A stretch of DNA of 64,000 bases, taken from the NCBI RefSeq assembly GCF_001625655.1, contig NZ_AUYB01000128.1:1-64000 (forward strand), read 5' to 3'. The stretch's first letter is position 1. Every line of letters begins with the position of its first letter. A program made the translations under genes and the position numbers. The DNA is from Pseudoalteromonas luteoviolacea DSM 6061 (lineage in GTDB: Bacteria > Pseudomonadota > Gammaproteobacteria > Enterobacterales > Alteromonadaceae). The notes beneath the pieces are model-generated. The model was not told the origin of the DNA. It was given only the letters and a program-made list of their open reading frames with translations, and ran no database searches. Positions 44,911 through 54,238 of this stretch are shown in pieces.

Positions 44911-46962
44911 TTATTGAGGCGATTTAGTTGCTTGCAAGCTGGACAACCAAAAATCATTGTAGGTTATTACTTTATGTGTTCCTACAAGCCCGTACAAACG
45001 AGCCTGTGGCCTATGTTTTGAAGAAAAAGCGTTTTTTATTGTCAAGGATCGCTGTATCACACCACTTTGGACATTGAAGTGGTTCAAGGTGCCCTTAGCA
45101 GAAACATAATAAATCCCATGTGGTGCAGCATCCCAGTTTCTATTCAGGTTAACATTTTGGGGGAGAACCGCTTTTTTAGGGGCTGAATTGAAATCCCATG
45201 TCCACAAAGCTTGGTGGGTGGCGTCGATGTATATGAGGTTCTCTTTGTTCAAAGTGAACCTCGCCTGATATGCATTAATAGCTGGGTATTCGGTCGTTGT
45301 TCGTTGGATCGGGTTATATTGCGCTAACGTCCAATCTTGTCCGGTTAACTTTGCGTGCCATATTTGATTGTGTTTATCCCAACCAATCACATGTAATGGT
45401 ATTTTGTCTTGCCAGTGAACATCGAACTGATCGGTGACGAAATTAAAGAGCAGAAGCCCATATTGCGCATTGTGCTTAACGACAGCAGCTAATTGTTCGC
45501 TGTTATCGGACCATGCAAGATCATAAATATCGTCGAAGCGGGTATTATTAATGCTTCTTAAGTGGTTGTTGTGTCTGAACCACAGGGTTTTGTAGCCTTC
45601 TCGCGTTGAAGCAAACGCCATCTTCGCTGCATTTGGACTTATAGCAAATTCGCTATCTAGCCCATTAGATAGCGTTAACGCATGTGTTTGTCGTTTTGTT
45701 GTAAAATCAACAGCTTTTCCAATTGAGCTGGCATGTTGCAGAGTAAGCAATAGCTGATTGGTTTTATAGGCCAGTTGAATCGATGTGACTTGTTGATCTG
45801 GGGACGGAGTGAACAGGCGAGATATCTTCCCTTCGTATGTTAACAAAAAGACCCCATGCTCATTCGAAAATACAATACGGTTGTTATCTAGCCAATCAAA
45901 TGCGGTGATCTGATTTTGAAACTGAGTTAGCTGTTGCTCTTTTCCATCTAAAGTAACTGAGTAAACTGCCAGTTCATTTGAAGATTTGGAGCGCAAAAAC
46001 GCGATTTTTTTTCCAGAAGGAGAAAAGATAGGCTGTGTATCTGATTGCCCTGTTGGTGGTGAAGAGAGCGTTTTGGTTGTACTCAACAGTGGGTCGTATA
46101 AAGTTACTTTATGTGCAACAAAAGGTGCGGCCCTTTGCGTAAATACTAAGGACTTACTTTGGGGATGATAACTTAATCCTGTACTTTCACTTTTGAGTGT
46201 AAATATTGGCCTTGTTCTACTGTTCTCAAAATCCGTCAAAGAAATAGCGTAGCTGATAGGCGAACGTAAGTTTTTCGTGATAGAAAATACACCACTTGAG
46301 GCGGGGGAAATGATGGGAAATGAAAATTCAAGATGGGCATCGTGATAGTAAACTTTTTTATCATCTGATACAGACATCAGCACCAAGGTATTACCTGTTT
46401 TTTTGTCTAACTCGAGGTACGTTAAATGTTTTGCATCTTCGCTCAAGTGAGGCATATGTTTGGTCTTGGTGCTATATGTCAGTCGGTGAAGTTCACCAGT
46501 TAATTTAAGCTTGAGTGGCAGCCCATTTGCGGTGGGCTTTATTGAAGAAAATATAAATAAAGCACCCGCAAGAAAAACCAATAGGCTTGAAAAAGCCAGC
46601 ACCTTTGAACTGATTTTTGGCGAGGGGGGGACTTTTACTTCGGCGACGAGCCGATATCCACTTTTTCGTATGGTGGCTATGTACTGCGGCTCGGTGGAGC
46701 TGTCGTTAAGCGTCTTTCTCAATGTGAAAATAACTCTGTTTAAGGCGTCTTCAGTGACGACTTGATTTGGCCAGAAAACCTGAAATAACTCTTCTCTGCT
46801 TATTACTTCACCAGGTCGAGAGGCTAAATACTGTAAAATAAGTGCTGCCTTTGGCTCTAGTCGCGCTTGCAGTTGCGCGCGCGTTGCAGTGAACCTTTTA
46901 CAATCTATAACCCAATCATTAACCATAAAATGATCAAGAATTACATGCTTATGGTGAATCAT
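44911..46962 (-). CDS. CadC-like membrane transcriptional regulator with propeller-like sensor
   Basis: One-component regulator of 683 residues. The N-terminal OmpR/PhoB-type winged helix (about 10-105) contains LEPKAALILQYLASRPGEVI, SREELFQVFWPNQVVTEDAL and YIATIRKSGYRL. A single membrane helix (about 122-140, VLAFSSLLVFLAGALFIFSS) leads to a periplasmic TolB/WD40-like beta region (about 165-683). It is divergent from a secreted phosphatase gene. The intergenic region has TGATA repeats in 10-bp phase, suited to tandem binding of such a winged helix, and similar repeats recur at 51094. It may therefore regulate the phosphatase island. The signal is unknown. Confidence 0.88.
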   Translation of the reverse strand: MIHHKHVILDHFMVNDWVIDCKRFTATRAQLQARLEPKAALILQYLASRPGEVISREELFQVFWPNQVVTEDALNRVIFTLRKTLNDSSTEPQYIATIRKSGYRLVAEVKVPPSPKISSKVLAFSSLLVFLAGALFIFSSIKPTANGLPLKLKLTGELHRLTYSTKTKHMPHLSEDAKHLTYLELDKKTGNTLVLMSVSDDKKVYYHDAHLEFSFPIISPASSGVFSITKNLRSPISYAISLTDFENSRTRPIFTLKSESTGLSYHPQSKSLVFTQRAAPFVAHKVTLYDPLLSTTKTLSSPPTGQSDTQPIFSPSGKKIAFLRSKSSNELAVYSVTLDGKEQQLTQFQNQITAFDWLDNNRIVFSNEHGVFLLTYEGKISRLFTPSPDQQVTSIQLAYKTNQLLLTLQHASSIGKAVDFTTKRQTHALTLSNGLDSEFAISPNAAKMAFASTREGYKTLWFRHNNHLRSINNTRFDDIYDLAWSDNSEQLAAVVKHNAQYGLLLFNFVTDQFDVHWQDKIPLHVIGWDKHNQIWHAKLTGQDWTLAQYNPIQRTTTEYPAINAYQARFTLNKENLIYIDATHQALWTWDFNSAPKKAVLPQNVNLNRNWDAAPHGIYYVSAKGTLNHFNVQSGVIQRSLTIKNAFSSKHRPQARLYGLVGTHKVITYNDFWLSSLQATKSPQ

Positions 46963-47100
46963 AACAAGTTGAAAATGTGATATTTATTGAGCATGGACCC
47001 TACCATAGCCAGTGAGTAATGTACTTTTCAGAGCGTCAATATGCGCACTGACACAACACAGTGATAGGCTCAAGATTACCTAACTTAGGCGCGATTTTTC

Positions 47101-47127
47101 CATGATATTACATGATAAAACATAATT
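47101..47127. repeat. 10-bp-phased CATGATA direct repeats, candidate operator
   Basis: CATGATA begins at 47101 and 47111, with a weaker CATAATT at 47121. They lie in the 326-bp region between the CadC-like regulator (start 46962) and the phosphatase gene (start 47289). Direct repeats spaced one helical turn apart are typical sites for OmpR-family winged-helix dimers. The rest of the interval shows no feature I can name. Confidence 0.5.
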
Positions 47128-47288
47128 GTTTTTTAAGGTTCTGTTTTTATTACTTTTATTGTTTCTGGATAATGGCTGTGTTGCTAGTGGCTTAATGATA
47201 TTGCTGATAGCGTATAAAGGCTTTTACAAGCACCTATTATTGCTCATGGCAAAATCAACTTATTCACACTATCTACAATGAGGCCAAA

Positions 47289-48344
47289 ATGTATAGAAAA
47301 AGCAAAGGAATTTTAGGGCTGATAAGTTTATTGCTTTCACTAGAGTGTATGGCAGGGTTTAACGACGGCCCTTATGTCTTTATACACCAAGACGGCTACA
47401 AAGCTGCTCAGATTTGTGATGGGGAAAAGCGGGAATTCATGATTGTTGAGGGAAAAGACTTTGACTATTGTGGTCAGCAAATCAAGCTAAATTTAACACC
47501 AATTGAACCCAACGATACTCACTATAAAGGTGATTTTCCGGTTGTGGCCCTAAGTGATATACACGGCCAGCATACAATTATGATGCAGTTATTGAAGGCA
47601 AACCAAGTTGTTGATCAAAATGGCCGCTGGATATTTAATAAAGGCCACTTAGTTATCACGGGCGATATTTTTGATCGTGGCAGCCAAGTAACAGAAACCC
47701 TTTGGTACATTAAGTGGCTCGAAGCGGAGGCATTGAAAGCTGGTGGGAGAGTCCACTTTCTACTAGGTAATCATGAAGCGATGGTGCTTAATGGGGATCT
47801 TCGTTATTTACATATAAAGTATCGTCAAACCGCGATGGTTTTGGCCCAGCCATTTGAACAACTCTTCTCAAAAAATAGTGTGCTGGGACGGTGGCTAAGG
47901 CAGAAAAATACAGTCGTTGAGATAAATGGCAATCTGTTTTTACATGGTGGTTTGCATCCTGAGACGCTAAAGCTTAATTTATCGTTAAAAGAGATGAACA
48001 GAATATTCCGAAAAGAGCTGGTGGTAAAAGAGCAAGGTTCACAAGGGCGCAGCGATCTGGGGCGATTTTTATACGGTACTGATGGCCCATTATGGTATCG
48101 AGGTTTTTTTTCAGAGACACCTAGTGCGAATTTTGCTCAGTTACAGGCGCACTTTTCTGTTGAGCGTTTCATTGTTGGTCACACCTCACATAAGGAAGTC
48201 GTTAGTCGTTATAACGGTCGGATAATAGGAATAGATAGCAGTATCAAATTAGGCCACAAAGGCGAACTACTATTGATTGACAAAGGGCGATATTGGCGGG
48301 CAGATATGCAAGGTAATCGCACACAGTTAAACTTTGAAAAATAG
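47289..48344 (+). CDS. Secreted Shewanella-type PPP-family metallophosphatase
   Basis: A 351-residue secreted enzyme (signal peptide MYRKSKGILGLISLLLSLEC...MA). The PPP metal motifs occur in order: SDIHGQH (about 93), GDIFDRG (about 124), LLGNHEAM (about 158), LHGGLHPE and VGHTSHKEVVSRYNGRIIGI. This matches the Shewanella-like protein phosphatase group, which includes a cold-active protein-tyrosine phosphatase from Shewanella. It probably dephosphorylates small phospho-compounds or phosphotyrosine in the periplasm. It is divergent from the CadC-like regulator, with which it shares an upstream region containing candidate operators. Confidence 0.9.
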   Translation: MYRKSKGILGLISLLLSLECMAGFNDGPYVFIHQDGYKAAQICDGEKREFMIVEGKDFDYCGQQIKLNLTPIEPNDTHYKGDFPVVALSDIHGQHTIMMQLLKANQVVDQNGRWIFNKGHLVITGDIFDRGSQVTETLWYIKWLEAEALKAGGRVHFLLGNHEAMVLNGDLRYLHIKYRQTAMVLAQPFEQLFSKNSVLGRWLRQKNTVVEINGNLFLHGGLHPETLKLNLSLKEMNRIFRKELVVKEQGSQGRSDLGRFLYGTDGPLWYRGFFSETPSANFAQLQAHFSVERFIVGHTSHKEVVSRYNGRIIGIDSSIKLGHKGELLLIDKGRYWRADMQGNRTQLNFEK

Positions 48345-48417
48345 TCACTTAAAATAGAATGAGCCGCTACTTTATGGTTTTTTGAGGTAATTGGCGATTA
48401 AACCTAACGTGAATGAA

Positions 48418-48440
48418 GAGGCAAGTAACAAACTTGCCTC
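48418..48440. terminator. Hairpin between the two convergent phosphatase genes
   Basis: A perfect 9-bp stem (GAGGCAAGT at 48418-48426, complement at 48432-48440) with loop AACAA stands between convergent stop codons. T-tracts are poor on both sides. Confidence 0.5.
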
Positions 48441-48454
48441 CTAAAGTAATGTGC

Positions 48455-51004
48455 TTATTTGATTGACACGCTTAACGACACATTATGGAAGCTCTGTGTT
48501 GTGTGAATATGAATGTAGTGCCAGCCTTTTTGAATTGTTTTGACTGTTAACTTTTCGTTGTTACCTAGCTCGATGTTACGGGCATCCCAGTGAGTTTGAG
48601 ACGGGCGCTGGGCGTAGCGATAGTAAATGTCTGCGTTGCCATTGCCGTGTCCTGTTTCTATCAATAGCTCTTGTCCAATATGTTGTTCATCAATATAAAC
48701 TTGATACTGTAATTGGCCTGAACTGTTCAAATTGGTAAGGCAATATGTTGTGTTCACTGTAAGTCTACCTTGTTGATGTGGTTCTGCGCCTTGCGCACAG
48801 CTATCTACTAAGTTATTTTCCTCTGCAATATTAACGGTGGCAGTGTCGGAATCACTGAGTCCATCTTCTGTCGAAACTGTGAGCGTTGCAGTGTATGAAC
48901 CTACTTCATGATAAGTATGGGTTGGTGACGGTTGTGTGCTTGTGTTGCCATCACCAAACTGCCAGTAATAACTAAACGATCCTTGGTTGGGGTTTAAGCT
49001 ACCTGAACTGTTAAACTGAATAGGCATGCCTACAGTATTCTGATACGGACCGTTTGCATCGGCGCTGGGGCGTAACTGGGTAGGTTGGTCTTGTTTAACT
49101 AATAAAGTAACGTCAGAAAATGATTTGTGGCCGTACACCATAATTAAATAGCGCCCTGTGCGTGTTTCAGAGAACTCACATGTCTCTGAATTGCCGTTTT
49201 TATACGGGCGACAATCGAACGTTGTTTGAGTAGGTCGCTCACTGCGCCTAACATACAGATCTGCATCTCCTTGACCACCAGTTATGGATACGGTCAAAGG
49301 TTTTGACGTATCCGAAACCTCATAGGAAAAATACAACGCGTCTTTTGCGCTGCCAGATACTGTTGTCGGTACATTGTGTTGCAGCGGTGTATCTTTAGAA
49401 GTTGTAACGGAAATACGGCTATTGATACTGGCACTGGCACCTTGATTATCTGTCACTGTTAAGCTGACGGCAAAATTTCCGGCTTCAGTATAGTGATGTG
49501 TGGTGTTGGCCAATGAGCTACTATTGCCATCGCCAAATTGCCAAAGGTATTTAACAATATTACCGTCTTTATCGACAGAGCCTTCGCTATTAAACCGTCC
49601 CGACTCCAGTAAAGCTAGTTGTGTTGGTATGTGCATTTTTACTTCAGGGGGAATGTTACTAGGCTCACCGTTGCTATGATGCAGTGTAAAATAATCTACG
49701 ATGTCTCCTTGCGGGCCAATCACACTTGCATTGAGCGTGGTATCTTCAATATCAAGCACGATTGAACCTCTGCCACCATATATGTAGTCACTGGGGTGCC
49801 GCTTATCGCTGGCAATTTCATCTGCCCTCACCAGTCGAGCATATCCTCGTCCACTGCCAGCACTGGCACCATGGGTAATAAAAACCGCACCTTTGTGACC
49901 TTGTTGCTTGTGATAGGCGCCGTCTTTATCAGGTTGCCCTGCGCCATGTTGAACGATGTGCTTTGTAGGGTTGTAGGTATTTGACATGCCATAGTGCTCA
50001 GCCATTAGCACTGAGCGGGTATAGAAGTGATTATGGCCTGCCATCACGAGATCCACACCGTACTGTTCTAGTATGGGTAAAAAGCGTTCTCGCATATAAA
50101 TCATATTCTCCGCCTCATCGGAGTCGTGACCACTTTTGCCATAAACTGGGTGATGGAAGGTTGCGATAAGCCATTCACTGGAATTGGCAGCTAAATCCTG
50201 CTTCAGCCACTCCAACATAGCACTTGATTCTTTGTAGTGTTCTTTGTCGGACGAGTTCAATACCACAACATGCACATTACCATAATCAAATGAGTAGTAA
50301 GCTTCGTGCGAAGAAGGGACGCCTCCGGCCTGTCCATTGGTAGGAAGTGTAAAAAGGTCGTAAAACCCACCTGTTTGAGTATTAACATCTGCAGAGCGGT
50401 TATCATGATTGCCCATGATCGGCCAAAGGGGTGACTGCTTCAATAAATTTGGATACTGATTAAAAACAGCATTGTCGTACTCGATGATAGTACCGTCGTC
50501 ATAGGCGTTATCCCCTAACATCATCCAAAAATCAGGAGCCTGATTTGCTGCAAACTTTAAATAGCCATCACGGACAATTTTTTGCGCATTCGTATCTGGA
50601 TCTGTGCCCGCTCGGCCGGGATCGCCGAGAACCCAAATTCTAATTTTTTCTTTAGAACCCTTTACAGGCGCAGTTTTAAAGAAAGTATTTTGATCTTTGC
50701 CGCTCAAAAGTTGTTGCTCATCATAGATGGCGTAAAAGTACTTTTCATTGGGATCTAGATTGTCTATGGTGACTTCGTGCTTCGTCGTAGGTAAGTGTTC
50801 GACTTCAAAAGTTTGTAGTTGATCTAATGATTTTCCATAACGCAGGCTGGTAGGGGTGTTTTCATCTGTATTCCAGCGAATTGTTACTTGGCTTTCGCTG
50901 GTCATTTGCAAATAAGGGCCGCGGGTTAAATTTGCAGTCATCCCAACTGTGGGGACGCAAATTAAACCAGTCGCAAACATGATATTCCTTAGTGTTGTTT
51001 TCAT
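48455..51004 (-). CDS. Secreted purple-acid-phosphatase-like protein with PKD and PPC domains
   Basis: An 849-residue exported multidomain hydrolase. Order: signal peptide (about 1-24), fibronectin-like N-terminal domain of purple acid phosphatases (LTRGPYLQMTSESQVTIRW), and a calcineurin-type catalytic domain (about 115-440) with LGDPG, LGDNAYDDG, MGNHDN, FHHPVYGKSGHDS and AGHNHFYTRS, a full dinuclear metal site. Two PKD domains follow (about 455-535 and 650-725, ending in VSLTVTDNQG and ATLTVSTEDG), alternating with two PPC-type domains that contain ADLYVRRSERPT and ADIYYRYAQRPS. It probably releases phosphate from organic phosphates outside the cell. It is divergent from the 51194 gene across TGATATA repeats. 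Confidence 0.93.
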   Translation of the reverse strand: MKTTLRNIMFATGLICVPTVGMTANLTRGPYLQMTSESQVTIRWNTDENTPTSLRYGKSLDQLQTFEVEHLPTTKHEVTIDNLDPNEKYFYAIYDEQQLLSGKDQNTFFKTAPVKGSKEKIRIWVLGDPGRAGTDPDTNAQKIVRDGYLKFAANQAPDFWMMLGDNAYDDGTIIEYDNAVFNQYPNLLKQSPLWPIMGNHDNRSADVNTQTGGFYDLFTLPTNGQAGGVPSSHEAYYSFDYGNVHVVVLNSSDKEHYKESSAMLEWLKQDLAANSSEWLIATFHHPVYGKSGHDSDEAENMIYMRERFLPILEQYGVDLVMAGHNHFYTRSVLMAEHYGMSNTYNPTKHIVQHGAGQPDKDGAYHKQQGHKGAVFITHGASAGSGRGYARLVRADEIASDKRHPSDYIYGGRGSIVLDIEDTTLNASVIGPQGDIVDYFTLHHSNGEPSNIPPEVKMHIPTQLALLESGRFNSEGSVDKDGNIVKYLWQFGDGNSSSLANTTHHYTEAGNFAVSLTVTDNQGASASINSRISVTTSKDTPLQHNVPTTVSGSAKDALYFSYEVSDTSKPLTVSITGGQGDADLYVRRSERPTQTTFDCRPYKNGNSETCEFSETRTGRYLIMVYGHKSFSDVTLLVKQDQPTQLRPSADANGPYQNTVGMPIQFNSSGSLNPNQGSFSYYWQFGDGNTSTQPSPTHTYHEVGSYTATLTVSTEDGLSDSDTATVNIAEENNLVDSCAQGAEPHQQGRLTVNTTYCLTNLNSSGQLQYQVYIDEQHIGQELLIETGHGNGNADIYYRYAQRPSQTHWDARNIELGNNEKLTVKTIQKGWHYIHIHTTQSFHNVSLSVSIK

Positions 51005-51093
51005 CGTTCTTGAACCTGTTTTGTTGTTAGTTATGTGGTGAGCAAATTGGTTTACTCACTTTCACTTTGTCCCAAAAGGTGAAATATTGCTGG

Positions 51094-51127
51094 TGATATA
51101 GATTGATATAACATGATATAAACTGAT
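51094..51127. repeat. 10-bp-phased TGATATA direct repeats, candidate operator
   Basis: TGATATA occurs at 51094-51100, 51104-51110 and 51114-51120, exactly one helical turn apart, with a partial fourth TGAT at 51124. They lie between the divergent genes at 51004 and 51194. The same TGATA motif at the same spacing is found at 47101 next to a CadC-like regulator gene, which makes a shared regulator plausible. Confidence 0.6.
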
Positions 51128-51193
51128 TGGCTTTTTTACTTATAAATATCAAATAGGTATGGTTTAGGTTCGGTGTTAAATAATATTGGAAGA

Positions 51194-51757
51194 ATGAGAA
51201 ATTTAATTAAAGCTATGGGCTTTATATGGCTAAGTGTCGGTTGGTCAGTTTGCTATGCCACCTCGGTTTTGATTCCCGTCAATGCGTCATGGAAATATTA
51301 TGACTTGCCGCAGCCGCCAAATGAAGAATGGGTAAAAATGGACTTTGATGATTCGGGTTGGTCCTCTGGAAAAGGGCAGCTGGGATATGGTGAGGGAGAT
51401 GAACAGACCATTTTAGCCAAAGAACATGAGGGACAACCTGTTTTAGCACACTATTTTCGCCACAAGTTTAGCTTTGTCCAAAATCTTAAAATCAATGAGC
51501 TTAAGCTTCGGCTAGTAGTGGATGATGGTGTGCGCATTTACCTTAACGGTGTGGAGGTGCATCGGCGTTTGCTTGCTGAGTCAGCGAAACAAGGAGGCAA
51601 CTTTGCGCTTGGCTCACTGATTGAACATAGTTGGTATGAGGTAGTGTTGGATAGTTCGATTACCTTAAAACGAGATAATATTGTTGCCGTTGAAGTGAGA
51701 CAAGTTTCGTCAAATAGTAGTGATTTAAGCTTCAATCTAGAGTTGATAGCTGAATAG
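51194..51757 (+). CDS. Secreted beta-sandwich protein (galactose-binding-like domain)
   Basis: A 187-residue exported protein, with signal peptide MRNLIKAMGFIWLSVGWSVC...A. The mature part is a single jelly-roll domain: VLIPVNASWKYYDLPQPPNE, WVKMDFDDSGWSSGKGQLGYGEGDE, RHKFSF, LRLVVDDGVRIYLNGVEVHR and NIVAVEVRQ. This domain is usually fused to secreted phosphatases or glycosidases; here it stands alone opposite a purple acid phosphatase gene and may be its partner. A GTG at 51173 is an alternative start that would add seven residues. Confidence 0.75.
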   Translation: MRNLIKAMGFIWLSVGWSVCYATSVLIPVNASWKYYDLPQPPNEEWVKMDFDDSGWSSGKGQLGYGEGDEQTILAKEHEGQPVLAHYFRHKFSFVQNLKINELKLRLVVDDGVRIYLNGVEVHRRLLAESAKQGGNFALGSLIEHSWYEVVLDSSITLKRDNIVAVEVRQVSSNSSDLSFNLELIAE

Positions 51758-51909
51758 TTAGTTTCTCGCAGTAGGAGACTTACAAGGAGGAATATAGTTG
51801 TTCCAAACCCTGAGATTGAAAAGGGAAGGAGATTAGGCAATGTCACGAAGGCGAAAGTAAGTTAAAATAAAAACGTAAAGAGACAAATGCAGTTTAGAGA
51901 TTATTAACC

Positions 51910-52620
51910 ATGGCAAAGCGTCAGATAATTCTGGATACAGAAACCACCGGCATCGATCCCAAAGCCGGACATAGAATCATCGAAATAGGGTGTGTTGAAC
52001 TGGTGAACAGACGGCTCACAGGCAACAACTTCCATGTTTATATTAATCCTCAGCGAGACATCGAAGAAGAAGCTATCGATGTTCACGGTATTACCAATGA
52101 ATTTCTGCGTGGCAAACCATTCTTCCATCAAGTGGCGCAAGAATTTCTTGATTATATCGAAGGCGCAGAACTGGTGATCCACAATGCGCCGTTCGACGTC
52201 GGCTTTATGGACCACGAATTCGCAATGCTAAACCAAGGGTTCCCAGCGACAGATGATGTGTGTGACGTGTTAGATACGCTTGTTATGGCGCGTAACTTGC
52301 ATCCTGGTCAGAAGAATAGCTTAGATGCGTTGTGTCGACGTTATGACATAGATAATTCAAAACGAACACTACACGGCGCATTACTGGATTCAGAGATTTT
52401 GTCAGATGTTTATTTGGCAATGACGGGTGGACAGAAGAAGTTAAATTTAGCGCAACAAGCAGGTGGGACCCAGCAAACTGGTACTGGCGGTATTCGAAGG
52501 CTGGCGGCAGATAGACCAGCATTGCGTGTACTTCATGCCAGCGAAGAAGAAGAAATGGCGCACTCAGAGCGAATGGAAATTGTCAATAAAGCATGTGGAC
52601 AAAGCTTATGGCAGCAATAA
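51910..52620 (+). CDS. dnaQ: DnaQ, DNA polymerase III epsilon subunit (proofreading exonuclease)
   Basis: 3'-5' exonuclease of the replicase. The 236 residues contain the DEDDh motifs: LDTETTG (ExoI, about 9-15), HNAPFDVGFMDHEF (ExoII, about 95-108) and HGALLDSEILSDVY (ExoIII, about 157-170). The C-terminal tail after about 185 is Gln/Gly-rich and binds the alpha subunit in E. coli. In enterics dnaQ is next to rnhA; a 7-kb phosphatase island lies between them here. The following gene starts 15 bp downstream. Confidence 0.97.
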   Translation: MAKRQIILDTETTGIDPKAGHRIIEIGCVELVNRRLTGNNFHVYINPQRDIEEEAIDVHGITNEFLRGKPFFHQVAQEFLDYIEGAELVIHNAPFDVGFMDHEFAMLNQGFPATDDVCDVLDTLVMARNLHPGQKNSLDALCRRYDIDNSKRTLHGALLDSEILSDVYLAMTGGQKKLNLAQQAGGTQQTGTGGIRRLAADRPALRVLHASEEEEMAHSERMEIVNKACGQSLWQQ

Positions 52621-52634
52621 AGAGGTAATTATCA

Positions 52635-54011
52635 ATGCGAATTTGGATAGCGGTTTTTAGCATTTTTGTTAGTTTAAGCGCTCTAGCTGAAACCCCAGAT
52701 ATTACTATGCTAGAACGCGATGGAGTATCCAATGAGATCCCTCTATTAGACAACCGCTTTCGTATTGATCACAATGTAGACAAAATTACTCTGTTGTTCT
52801 TTAGAGCCACAGGTGCTCCTGCCGTCGTGTTAGTTCGTCCCGATGGCAGTAAAATCTATTCTATTCATGCCGTCAAAGATGAATCATTAGAGTGGTTTGA
52901 CGAAATCAGCTACGATTTAATTATCATTGATAAGCCTATGCCAGGGCCCTGGCAAGTACTCGGCCAAATTAAAAATGATAGCCGAATTATGGTACTTGGG
53001 GATATCGAACTCGTTGTTGACCCATTGCCTCCTTTGTTATTCCGCGGTGAGATGCTTAAAGTCAATGGCAAGGTTACCAATGATGGCCAACCAATCGATG
53101 TCGGTTATTTTCGAGATGTTGTTACATTGTTTGTTGAGTTTGTCAGCACGAATAATGAGGCGTATGCAAATTTCGGCGCTGGTACACAAAGTGTCACTGA
53201 CTTTAAAGATGATGGTAGAGACTTTGACGAAAGGCCATTGGATGGCGTATTTACCGGAGAATTTAAGTTAACTTTCCCTGCTGGAGAGTGGCAGCCTGAG
53301 TTTTTTATAGAAACCCCCATACTCAAACGCCGTGTAGTGAAGGAACCCATTGTCATTGCCGAGCCCCCCTTTACTTTTGAACTGCAGCTTGCTGATGATG
53401 AAGAGTTTGAACATGAACTGGTGATTAAACTAAATAGGGAAATTATCAAACCAGAAACGGTGATATTGCAAGGCAAGATACTCTACCCAAATGGGGAAGA
53501 GCAGGTTTATACCCTAAATGAAGAAGAGCGTTTTTATCGCCAGCTGCAAATTAAAAACTATGATTGGGGGCGCTATAGCGTTCAGTTAGCTGCATTTGGT
53601 GAAAATATCAATGGCCGCGAATTTATGGCTTCTATCCCCGATTATAATTTTGAGATAGAACGGCCAATTGAGAAAGTACCAGAATTAACAAAACCCATCA
53701 CGCCTGAAGAACTGATGCGTCCAGAAGAACCTGAAGAGCCGGAAGTTAATACTGCTTTAATCGTTTCTATTGTGGTTGCTGGGAATTTATTGGTGTTGCT
53801 TTTAGGTTGGCTTGTGATCAGGGTTTTTGTACAAAACAAGCCTCTGAAATTTTCAATTCCATTGCCTACCTCCATTCCATTTTTGAAGAAGAAGCAAAAA
53901 ATGGATTTAGATGAATTAGAGCCAGGTGGAGAGGGTACGGAAAAAGAAAACACAGACGGCTCCGATTCTGGAGATGTACTGAGCTTATCAATGTCAGATG
54001 ACAAAAGTTGA
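52635..54011 (+). CDS. TIGR03503 family periplasmic/membrane protein
   Basis: A 458-residue protein with a signal peptide (MRIWIAVFSIFVSLSALA) and a large extracytoplasmic region of beta-rich domains. In that region, ERDGVSNEIPLLDNRFRIDH leads to a vWA-associated style segment with LVRPDGSKIY and GPWQVLG, and DDGRDFDERPLDGVFTGEF resembles choice-of-anchor or calcium-binding folds. A C-terminal membrane helix (about 374-396, TALIVSIVVAGNLLVLLLGW) is followed by a short acidic cytoplasmic tail. The architecture fits the uncharacterised TIGR03503 family of Vibrio, Shewanella and Pseudoalteromonas, often found near dnaQ. The function is unknown. Confidence 0.82.
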   Translation: MRIWIAVFSIFVSLSALAETPDITMLERDGVSNEIPLLDNRFRIDHNVDKITLLFFRATGAPAVVLVRPDGSKIYSIHAVKDESLEWFDEISYDLIIIDKPMPGPWQVLGQIKNDSRIMVLGDIELVVDPLPPLLFRGEMLKVNGKVTNDGQPIDVGYFRDVVTLFVEFVSTNNEAYANFGAGTQSVTDFKDDGRDFDERPLDGVFTGEFKLTFPAGEWQPEFFIETPILKRRVVKEPIVIAEPPFTFELQLADDEEFEHELVIKLNREIIKPETVILQGKILYPNGEEQVYTLNEEERFYRQLQIKNYDWGRYSVQLAAFGENINGREFMASIPDYNFEIERPIEKVPELTKPITPEELMRPEEPEEPEVNTALIVSIVVAGNLLVLLLGWLVIRVFVQNKPLKFSIPLPTSIPFLKKKQKMDLDELEPGGEGTEKENTDGSDSGDVLSLSMSDDKS

Positions 54012-54158
54012 TAATAGTAAAATCGTTGCTCAGATCCTGATATTAGTTGTTTTTGCGCATCGCTACTTCAAACTTGCTTGTAGAATAGGCAAGCTGCTGC
54101 AATTTTCAGCGAGTAATGTCAATAAACGCTAAAAATGCAGTTTTTTTCAAAAAAATAG

Positions 54159-54187
54159 TTGACTCTGAAAGGGGTCATTCGTATTAT
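54159..54187 (+). promoter_or_regulatory. Sigma-70 promoter of the tRNA-Asp array
   Basis: The -35 box TTGACT (54159-54164), a 17-base spacer and the -10 box TATTAT (54182-54187) are followed by a GC-rich CACGCCGC discriminator, as for the tRNA-Asn promoter. Confidence 0.9.
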
Positions 54188-54238
54188 TCACGCCGCTGTC
54201 AGGGAGCACACCTTGTCAGTGAAATACAAAATTGTCGC

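Noticed and set aside
44830-45021. 63-codon plus-strand frame between rnhA and the CadC-like gene
   Set aside because: Its second half lies inside the coding sequence of the regulator on the other strand and it matches nothing I know.
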